A DNA stretch of 45,491 nt from Halochromatium glycolicum (GTDB lineage Bacteria; Pseudomonadota; Gammaproteobacteria; Chromatiales; Chromatiaceae): assembly GCF_016584085.1 (NCBI RefSeq), contig NZ_NRSJ01000043.1, positions 1 to 45,491 on the forward strand, written 5' to 3'. This document shows, piece after piece, positions 1-5,738 of this stretch (position 1 is its first letter; each line of letters opens with the position of its first letter). Both the position numbers and the translations under genes were made by a program. The notes beneath the pieces were generated by a model that had not been told where the DNA came from, searched no databases, and saw only the letters and a list, made by a program, of their open reading frames with translations.

Positions 1-127
1 GTGACCAGCCATTCCGGAAACCGACCGGAAATTGGTCACGTTGAGATCGGAATCGGCGGTCACGTTCCGTCGGAATCCGCGGTCACCTTCAAGCGGAATC
101 GATGGTCACGATGGGTCGGAATACGCA
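1..127 (+). mobile_element. Terminus of an IS21-family-like insertion sequence (rest lies left of the window)
   Basis: The stretch carries a repeated module of about 23-24 bases. GGTCAC occurs at 34, 58, 81 and 104, and each copy is followed by a CGGAAT-type motif. Arrays of short repeats at the ends, and terminal TG...CA bases, are typical of IS21-family elements. Here the last repeat ends in CGGAATACGCA at 127, exactly where the reading frame of a Uma2 gene stops making sense. No transposase (istA/istB) sequence is visible, so the assignment rests on the repeat layout alone. A related element with multiple terminal repeats is the main alternative. Confidence 0.6.
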
Positions 128-286
128 CTGCGCATAGAGGCGCCCGCTGACGCGTTGATGGGCGATGCCCGGCGATGGCGCTATCGCGAGCGGGATGCCC
201 TGGATCAGCTCCCAGTCGCCTTGCCAGCGCTGGTGGTCCTCCCGCGTGTAGTGCTCGATGACGGCTTGTTCTGCGAGGCTGTGCAT
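128..286 (-). pseudogene. Uma2-family protein, N-terminal fragment cut by an IS end
   Basis: Reading leftwards from the ATG at 284-286, the first 53 or so residues look like the start of a Uma2 (DUF820) PD-(D/E)XK nuclease-fold protein: an HYTREDHQRW-type opening, WELIQGIPLAIAPSPG, then HQRVSGRLYAQ. The frame then runs into the repeats of the element at 1-127 and stops at 89 after a dozen unrelated residues. The catalytic Asp and Glu, which lie further on in this family, are missing, so the gene is dead. It is divergent from the intact Uma2 gene at 436. The rest of the gene may lie on the far side of the element, outside the window. Confidence 0.7.
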
Positions 287-435
287 GGCGGCCGGCTGCG
301 CGGATCAAATGGCTGTTCACAGCATAGTAGCGACAGCGCAAAGGCTGAGACAATCGCGGGCGAGACCGCTGGCCGCGCTCACCGGAACCCCGATCTCGCT
401 CACTCCATCAAGGTGCTCCAGTAGAGAGGCTCCGC

Positions 436-990
436 ATGCCGCAACCCGCTCATCAGACGACGCTGACCGTGGACGCGTATCTTGCCGGCGAGGATGGTGC
501 CGATCAGCGCCACGAGTACGTCGCCGGTCAGCTCTACGCGATGACCAGCGCGAGTGCTCGCCATGCGCTGATCGCGGGCAACCTGTTCGCGGCACTGCGT
601 CCATGCGTGCGCAGGACATCCTGCCAGCTGTTCATCAACGATATGAAGGTCCATCTGCGGATCGACGGACAGGATCTCTTCTACTACCCCGACCTGCTGC
701 TGTCTTGTGACCCTCAGGATCGGGAAACCTATTTCCGCAGCCGGCCCTGTCTGCTTGTCGAAGTGCTTTCCGAGTCCACTGAACGGATCGATCGACGCGA
801 AAAGTTCTGGGCCTACCGGTCGCTCCCGAGCCTGCAGGAGTATGTGCTGATCAGTCAGACTGAGCGTCGCGTCGAAATCTATCGTCGTTCAGCCGACTGG
901 GGCTGCGAGACAGTGACTGCTGGCGACTTGCGTCTGGGCCGCCTCCCGGCTGAGATCAGCCTGGAGACGCTGTACGAGGACGTTTTGTAA
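436..990 (+). CDS. Uma2-family (DUF820) putative nuclease-fold protein
   Basis: The 184-residue product has the length and order of motifs of the Uma2 family, which has a restriction-endonuclease-like fold and no settled cellular role. Visible are an N-terminal HEYVAGQLYAMT segment, a helix with HALIAGNLFAAL, an FINDMKVHL strand, YYPDLLLSCDP with the presumed catalytic Asp, CLLVEVLSEST with the presumed Glu, and RREKFWAYRSLPSLQEYVLI, which carries the Lys/Tyr helix of the family. All expected positions are filled, so it could be active. The ATG at 436 gives the full family N-terminus. It converges on another Uma2 gene at 1094, and two more Uma2 sequences lie nearby. Known: these genes multiply in phototrophs and cyanobacteria. 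Not known: their substrate. Confidence 0.88.
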   Translation: MPQPAHQTTLTVDAYLAGEDGADQRHEYVAGQLYAMTSASARHALIAGNLFAALRPCVRRTSCQLFINDMKVHLRIDGQDLFYYPDLLLSCDPQDRETYFRSRPCLLVEVLSESTERIDRREKFWAYRSLPSLQEYVLISQTERRVEIYRRSADWGCETVTAGDLRLGRLPAEISLETLYEDVL

Positions 991-1033
991 GCCCAGCGTT
1001 GCGTGGCTGATGCGGCCAACGTTCTGCTGCTGG

Positions 1034-1079
1034 GCGGGGCTGGGCTGGACTGGGCTGGGCTGGGCTGGGCTGGACTGCG
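1034..1079. repeat. GGGCT microsatellite between convergent Uma2 genes
   Basis: About nine pentamer units of GGGCT or GGACT run in tandem in the 103-base space between two converging Uma2 genes. The same bases lie inside spurious frames on both strands. It is probably slippage-generated sequence. No hairpin followed by a T-run is seen, so it does not look like a terminator. Confidence 0.85.
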
Positions 1080-1093
1080 CTCAGCCCATTCAC

Positions 1094-1666
1094 TCAATCC
1101 GGCAGCTCGACATCTTCGTAGATCCGTTCGAGATCGAGTTCGGCGGTATAACCGGTGCATTCGATCCGGAGGCGCTCGTCGGGCTGCACTGTGGCGGCGT
1201 CCCACTCACCTTGATCATTGCGGACGAAGCAGTCGACCCGCCGCTCGTTCGACGAGACCAGCAGGAGATAGCGCAGGCTGGGCAGGGCTTGGTAGGCGAC
1301 CCGTTTCTCGCGCCGGTCGGTGGCTGCGGTCGAGTCGGAGAGCACCTCGACGATGAGGCAGGGTGCCTGCTTGACGTAGGCGTCGTCGTCGCCAGGGTCG
1401 CAGACGACCGCCACATCCGGATAGTAGCAGCTATCGTAGGCTTCGACCCGCACCTTCATGTCCGCGATGAAGACCCCACAGGGTCCGCCGCGGGCGGCGG
1501 CGCGCAGGTGGAAGGCAAGGTTCAGGCTGATTCGGTTGTGCGTCTCACTGGCGCCGGCCATCGCATAGAGGAAGCCGGCGACAAATTCGTGCTTGGTCTC
1601 AGCGCTGTGCTCCAATTCCAAGTACTCGGCGAAACTCAGTGGGCGGAGTAACGGTAGGCTGCTCAT
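1094..1666 (-). CDS. Uma2-family (DUF820) putative nuclease-fold protein
   Basis: The 190-residue product is a second complete Uma2 protein. The recognisable run is KHEFVAGFLYAMAGAS, HNRISLNLAFHL, VFIADMKVRV, CYYPDVAVVCDP (presumed Asp), CLIVEVLSDST (presumed Glu) and RREKRVAYQALPSLRYLLLV. It is clearly related to the protein encoded at 436-990, more so than to the Uma2 protein just upstream at 1709-2272, so local duplication of the first type is likely. It lies 42 bases downstream of that gene on the same strand and could be the last gene of the long minus-strand unit. The ATG at 1666 gives the normal start of the fold. Its function is unknown beyond a nuclease-like fold. Confidence 0.88.
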   Translation of the reverse strand: MSSLPLLRPLSFAEYLELEHSAETKHEFVAGFLYAMAGASETHNRISLNLAFHLRAAARGGPCGVFIADMKVRVEAYDSCYYPDVAVVCDPGDDDAYVKQAPCLIVEVLSDSTAATDRREKRVAYQALPSLRYLLLVSSNERRVDCFVRNDQGEWDAATVQPDERLRIECTGYTAELDLERIYEDVELPD

Positions 1667-1708
1667 CAGTGTCGGTCTCGGGGTAGGCAGCGGCCAGGGC
1701 GGTCTGGT

Positions 1709-2272
1709 CTAACCGCCCTCACCAAACAGTGCGCCCAAATCGATCTCGATTTCTTCGAACGGCGGGATACGCGCGCTTGCCGAGGTCTCTTCGCTTCCCT
1801 CGGCCGTGAACACGGCGTGGTAGCCGCCGGCCTCAAGCGCATAAGCAATCAGGGTGCGATCTTCGGGCGCGATGATCCAGTAGAACGGGACACCAGCGCG
1901 CTGCAGGCGCATGAAGTGGGTGAGGGTATCTTTGCGCTCATGGCCTGGCGAGAGGATCTCGCACACCCAGTCGGGCAGGATGTCGATTACGCCCGCTGGG
2001 CGCTCCGGCAGGCGTTCCTTGCGCCAGCCGGCGAGGTCGTGGCTCGGGCAATGGTGCGCGTTGTAGCGGACGCTGATCTCGGGGATGATCCACCAGCCTC
2101 CGGGGCCGCTGTGACGCTTGAGTGGCAGTGTTTCCTCGATGAGCCCGCCTTGCGCGAGCCCATGCTCGAAGCGGCTCATGGGCCGCTGGACGATCTCTCC
2201 GTCGATCAATTCGACCGGCTCGTCTGGCCAGGCGAGCAGATCCTCAACGGTGAGCAGGTGTTGGGCTTCCAT
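1709..2272 (-). CDS. Uma2-family (DUF820) protein coupled to the Mrp antiporter operon
   Basis: The product has 187 residues. Its opening, LTVEDLLAWPDEPVELIDGEIVQRPMSRFEHGLAQGGL, and the later LPDWVCEILSPGHERKDTLTHF and GVPFYWIIAPEDRTL segments are the Uma2 fold. Here the Asp of the IIPEISVRYN...HDLAGWRKE region and the Glu of VCEILSP are the likely active-site positions. It belongs to a different subgroup from the two neighbours at 436 and 1094. Its ATG overlaps the stop codon of mnhG (TAATG at 2270-2274), so it is translated from the same message as the antiporter. That placement could be accidental capture by the operon, or could mean the protein is co-produced with it. Nothing in the sequence shows which. 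Confidence 0.88.
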   Translation of the reverse strand: MEAQHLLTVEDLLAWPDEPVELIDGEIVQRPMSRFEHGLAQGGLIEETLPLKRHSGPGGWWIIPEISVRYNAHHCPSHDLAGWRKERLPERPAGVIDILPDWVCEILSPGHERKDTLTHFMRLQRAGVPFYWIIAPEDRTLIAYALEAGGYHAVFTAEGSEETSASARIPPFEEIEIDLGALFGEGG

Positions 2273-2718
2273 TATCTGCGGGCCTCTGGGATTGCCCCTT
2301 CCCCTTGAGCACGAGCAGACAAGCCGTTCTGCCGTGCTTGCTCTGCGCCAAGGCTGATCGCGGCCTCCCCATCATGCTTCGCCAGGGTCGTCTCGGTCGG
2401 CAGGCTGGTCTCGCCGTGCTCGCGCAGGTGCAGGGCGGCCTTGGCCATCAGGTGGGCGCTGACTGGGGCGGTGATGAACAGGAACACGGCGACCAGTACC
2501 TCGTGGAAGGACCAGCCGGGCTCCTGCCAGCTGAAGAAGACAGCCGAGGCGATCAACAGGCTGCCGACGCCCAGCGTGGTGGCCTTGGTCGGGGTGTGCA
2601 GCCGCTCGTAGAAGTCGCGCAGCCGCACCAGGCCGACCGAGCCAAGGAAGGTAAAGCCGGCGCCGATCAGGATCAGCACGGCGATCAGGATCTCCATCAG
2701 GATGTTCAGGATCGACAT
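2272..2718 (-). CDS. mnhG: Monovalent cation/H+ antiporter subunit G (MnhG/MrpG/PhaG)
   Basis: This is the smallest-class membrane subunit of the multi-protein Mrp antiporter, which swaps cytoplasmic Na+ or K+ for protons. The 148-residue protein has three membrane segments (about residues 5-28, 42-62 and 68-90). It has the family hallmarks GSVGLVRLRDFYERLHTPTKATTLG and FITAPVSAHLMAKAAL. The tail beyond residue 100 is hydrophilic and longer than usual for MrpG (about 110-120 residues), so it may be a local extension. The gene follows mnhF after 14 bases, and its stop overlaps the start of a Uma2 gene. The operon order and motifs make the assignment secure. Confidence 0.93.
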   Translation of the reverse strand: MSILNILMEILIAVLILIGAGFTFLGSVGLVRLRDFYERLHTPTKATTLGVGSLLIASAVFFSWQEPGWSFHEVLVAVFLFITAPVSAHLMAKAALHLREHGETSLPTETTLAKHDGEAAISLGAEQARQNGLSARAQGEGAIPEARR

Positions 2719-2732
2719 CGGGCACTCGGCTC

Positions 2733-3029
2733 CTATTCGATGATGTCGCCGCGGGTCAGGAACTTGGCGAGCGCAACGGTGCCGACGAAGCCGAACAGGG
2801 CGATCAGCAGCGCGGCCTCGAAGTAGAGGTTGCTGGCGAGCAGGATGCCGAGTAAGACCAGCAGCGCGACCGAGTTCACGTAGAGGGTGTCGAGCGCGAG
2901 CATTCGATCCGGCTTCTCGGGGCCGCGGATCAGCCGCCAGAGCGAGAGCAACAGTGCGATGCTCACCAGCAGGAAGGCGATGGCGAGGGCGCTGTTCAGG
3001 ATGATGCCAGTGCTTGCGGTGTCGGCCAT
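2733..3029 (-). CDS. mnhF: Monovalent cation/H+ antiporter subunit F (MnhF/MrpF/PhaF)
   Basis: The 98-residue product has three membrane helices (about 8-30, 42-62, 66-86). It also has the family signature RLIRGPEKPDRMLALDTLYVNSVALLVL between the first and second helix, the conserved proline-aspartate region of MrpF. Size and signature fit the family exactly. It is followed by mnhG 14 bases on. It is separated from mnhE by 261 untranslated bases, which is unusual because every other junction in this operon is tight or overlapping. Confidence 0.93.
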   Translation of the reverse strand: MADTASTGIILNSALAIAFLLVSIALLLSLWRLIRGPEKPDRMLALDTLYVNSVALLVLLGILLASNLYFEAALLIALFGFVGTVALAKFLTRGDIIE

Positions 3030-3290
3030 GATGGGGGTGAGTGCAGCTCTAGTCAGTGCTGGATGAGCTCGCTTTGTCGTATTGTCCCGCTTGATTCGAT
3101 GTTCCGGTCGTCTTGTAAGATCATCACAGGCCCGTTGTGCTCGACAGCGGGGTCTCGATCATCTCCTGAACATCCGCCGCTGACAACTGAAGGGCGGCAA
3201 GGGGCAAATCTGGTTCTTGCAGAACAGGGTCCCCCCTTTACCAGGCTAGTTGTCGCTTCCCTGGGGTCTAGTCGAGGCGTTGACCAAGCG
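3030..3290. other. Unexplained 261-base non-coding insert between mnhE and mnhF
   Basis: The segment splits an otherwise compact antiporter operon. It has no convincing reading frame: the long minus-strand frame here overlaps the end of mnhE in another phase and has no family look. A run of purines and C6 (AGGGTCCCCCCTTTA at about 3226-3240) and T/G-rich stretches differ from the GC-rich coding sequence around them. I could not find terminal inverted repeats or a target duplication. Inference: a decayed insertion or mobile-element remnant, or an internal regulatory region. Confidence 0.6.
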
Positions 3291-3860
3291 CTATTGCGGC
3301 TTCGAGGGTTCAGCCGATTCGGCCCCATGCGGGGGTTCGGCGTCGGCGCCAAGCACCCCTCGCTTGAGTTCCAGTTGCTCCAACGCATCGAGCAGCGGCT
3401 GCTCGTAGCGTTTGCGGATATCGTCGATGATCGCGTCCGGGTCGTCGCCCTGCAAGGCGTGGATGATCAGCTCGCTGCGGTCCGGACTCAGCGACGCCGA
3501 GAGGGTGCCGGGCGTCAGCGTGATGATGTTGGCGAGTAGGCTGACGCCGACGTTGCCTTGCAATCGCAGCGGCATCCGAATAAAGGCGGGCCGGATACGC
3601 TCGCGCGGTCCGACGATCAGGATGGCGACGGCGACGTTGGCGACTAGGATGTCGTAAAGGATGGTCCCTGCCAGACGCAGCAGCAGGAACGGGCGGCGCA
3701 CCTTGATCTGGGCGGTCCAGAACCGCGCGGTATAGAGCGGGATCGACCAGGCCAACACGGCGCCGAGCAGGATCTGTCCGGGCGAGACCGAGTTGACGAG
3801 CAGCAGCCAAAGGCCGAGCAGCATCAGCGTTAGGATCGGATGGGGGAGCAGTTGCTTCAT
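3291..3860 (-). CDS. mnhE: Monovalent cation/H+ antiporter subunit E (MnhE/MrpE/PhaE)
   Basis: The 189-residue product starts with two membrane helices (about 8-45), including NSVSPGQILLGAVLAWSIP, a family hallmark. A third helix lies near 60-85 (LYDILVANVAVAILIVGP). The conserved cytoplasmic domain follows, with LLANIITLTPGTLSASLSPDRSELIIHAL and a C-terminal helix with RYEQPLLDALE. A hydrophilic tail of about 25 residues rich in Ala, Glu and Pro ends the protein and is longer than usual. The gene starts 19 bases after mnhD. MrpE is needed for full antiporter assembly and activity in studied Mrp complexes. Confidence 0.93.
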   Translation of the reverse strand: MKQLLPHPILTLMLLGLWLLLVNSVSPGQILLGAVLAWSIPLYTARFWTAQIKVRRPFLLLRLAGTILYDILVANVAVAILIVGPRERIRPAFIRMPLRLQGNVGVSLLANIITLTPGTLSASLSPDRSELIIHALQGDDPDAIIDDIRKRYEQPLLDALEQLELKRGVLGADAEPPHGAESAEPSKPQ

Positions 3861-3879
3861 GCGACAGGTGGCCCGGGGA

Positions 3880-5415
3880 TCAATGGTCGCCGGCGCGGGG
3901 CAGGGGCTTTGCGCTCAGCACGGTCTCGATGTAGGCGTCGGGCTGCAGGATCTGCTCGCTCGCCGCGGCGGCAAAACGGTAGATCGGCTGGGCGTAGATC
4001 ACGAAGAGCAGGCTGATCAGGGCCAGTGCCGAGACGGGCACCAGATAGGCTGCGTTGGGCAGCGTCGCCTCGCCGGCGTGGGTGTCGGTCTTGAAGAACA
4101 GGGTGCTGCCGGCGCGGGCGAGCGCCATCACGGTGAATAGGCTCGTGACCAGCACGATGCTGATGACCCAGGGTGCCGAGACGGTGCCGAGGCTGGACTC
4201 GAGGATCAACACCTTGCCGACGAAGCCGGAGAGCGGCGGCAGGCCGGCGACCGCGAGCGCGAGGACTAGGAACAGCCCGCCGAGCACATTGGCGGCCGGC
4301 AGCATCGGCCCGGCGCGCAATTCATCGGTATAGCCGCCGCGGGTGCGGGCCACGTTCTCGGTGAGCATGAACAGGGCGGCAGCGACCAGGGTCGACTGGA
4401 AGGTGTAGTAGATCCCGGCCGACAAGGCCGCCGAGCCGCCGATGCCGAAGGCCGTGAGGATGGTCCCGGCCGAGATCACGACCAGATGGGAGATCAGCAC
4501 CGCCAGCCGTCGGCTCGCCAGCACGCCGATGGTGCCGAGCGCGATCGTGATGAGTCCGAGCACCAGCAGCCAGGGCTCGATCAGGCCTTCGAGTGGGCCG
4601 CTCTCGGTGCCGAAGATCAGGGTTTCGATGCGCAGGATGGCGTAGGCGCCGACCTTGGTCATGATCGCGAAGATCGCCGCCGAGGCCGGCCCGGCAGCCG
4701 AATAGGCCCCCGGCAGCCAAAGGTGCAAGGGCGCGAGCGCAGCCTTGAGCGCGAACACCAGGAACAGCAGCAGCGCAGCGGCCCGCACCAATCCGACATC
4801 GGCCGTGCCCAGGGCGGCGACCCGAACCGACAGGTCCGCCATATTCAGGGTGCCGAGCAGGCCGTACAGGGTACCGACCGCAAACAGGAACAGGCTCGAG
4901 CCGACCAGATTGATGATCACGTAGTGGAGGCCGGCGCGGCTGCGGGCGGCGCCGACCCCATGCAGTAGCAGCCCATAGGAGGCGATCAGCAGGATCTCGA
5001 AGAAGACGAACAGATTGAACAGATCGCCGGTCAGGAAGGCGCCGTTCAGTCCCAGCAGCTGGAACTGGAACAGCGCATGGTACTGACGCCCGCGCCGGTC
5101 GCTGCCCTGGATCGCGTGCATCATCGCGAACAACGCCAGCACTGCGGTGAGCATCACCATCCCCGCGGCCAGCCGGTCGGCGACCAGCACGATGCCGAAC
5201 GGCGCGGGCCAGTTGCCGAGCTGGTAGACCAGCACCTCGCCACTTTGCACCTGCAGCAGCAGCCAGAACGAGGCGCCCAAGAGCGCCTGCACGCCGAGCA
5301 TGCTGATGGTGCGGCGCAGCGGGGTCGCGCTGCCGCGCAACAGAACGAGCAGGGTGCCGGTCAGCAGCGGGATCAGGACAGGCGCGATGACTGCGTGCGC
5401 CGGGAGCGTGCTCAT
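3880..5415 (-). CDS. mnhD: Monovalent cation/H+ antiporter subunit D (MnhD/MrpD/PhaD)
   Basis: This is a proton-pumping-type subunit related to NuoM/NuoN of complex I. The 511-residue protein has about 14 predicted membrane segments. It carries the conserved helix-7/8 region with HYVIINLVGSSLFLFAVGTLYG and the LKAALAPLHLWLPGAYSAAGP segment, which contains the key lysine and the loop shared by all antiporter-like subunits. The open frame continues upstream to 5817 but only as a shadow of mnhC. The true ATG at 5413-5415 overlaps the mnhC stop by 4 bases (ATGA), the normal arrangement here. Acts in the cytoplasmic membrane with MnhA-C and E-G. Confidence 0.94.
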   Translation of the reverse strand: MSTLPAHAVIAPVLIPLLTGTLLVLLRGSATPLRRTISMLGVQALLGASFWLLLQVQSGEVLVYQLGNWPAPFGIVLVADRLAAGMVMLTAVLALFAMMHAIQGSDRRGRQYHALFQFQLLGLNGAFLTGDLFNLFVFFEILLIASYGLLLHGVGAARSRAGLHYVIINLVGSSLFLFAVGTLYGLLGTLNMADLSVRVAALGTADVGLVRAAALLLFLVFALKAALAPLHLWLPGAYSAAGPASAAIFAIMTKVGAYAILRIETLIFGTESGPLEGLIEPWLLVLGLITIALGTIGVLASRRLAVLISHLVVISAGTILTAFGIGGSAALSAGIYYTFQSTLVAAALFMLTENVARTRGGYTDELRAGPMLPAANVLGGLFLVLALAVAGLPPLSGFVGKVLILESSLGTVSAPWVISIVLVTSLFTVMALARAGSTLFFKTDTHAGEATLPNAAYLVPVSALALISLLFVIYAQPIYRFAAAASEQILQPDAYIETVLSAKPLPRAGDH

Positions 5416-5738
5416 GGGTCCTTCCCGTCCACATGGTCGTTGCCGAGGTCGGCGCGGGCACGCAACGCCAGCACGACGACAAAGGCGGTCATGCCGAATC
5501 CGATCACGATCGCGGTCAGCACCAGCGCCTGCGGCAGCGGATCGGCGTACTGGGCGCGATCCGGCTCGATGATCGCCGGGACGCCGATGTTCAGGCGCCC
5601 CATCACGAACAGGAACAGATTCACCGCATAGGACAGCAGGGTCAGCCCCATCACGACCGGAAAGGTCCGTGCGCGCAGCACCAGATAGATGCCGCAAGCG
5701 GTCAATAGGCCGATGATGGCCGCGATCAGGCCCTCCAT
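5412..5738 (-). CDS. mnhC: Monovalent cation/H+ antiporter subunit C (MnhC/MrpC/PhaC)
   Basis: The product of 108 residues is a NuoK homologue with three membrane helices (about 4-24, 28-48, 70-94). Family features are GIYLVLRARTFPVVMGLTLLSYAVNLFLF and DPLPQALVLTAIVIGFGMTAFVV, the latter matching the conserved DPLPQALVLTAIVI block of MrpC almost word for word. Both ends overlap neighbours: TGATG with mnhA at 5736-5740 and ATGA with mnhD at 5412-5415, so translation is coupled through the operon. Confidence 0.95.
   Translation of the reverse strand: MEGLIAAIIGLLTACGIYLVLRARTFPVVMGLTLLSYAVNLFLFVMGRLNIGVPAIIEPDRAQYADPLPQALVLTAIVIGFGMTAFVVVLALRARADLGNDHVDGKDP

Noticed and set aside
3053..3388. 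A 111-codon minus-strand frame across the mnhE-mnhF gap
   Set aside because: It overlaps the 3' end of mnhE in another frame and has no recognisable pattern.
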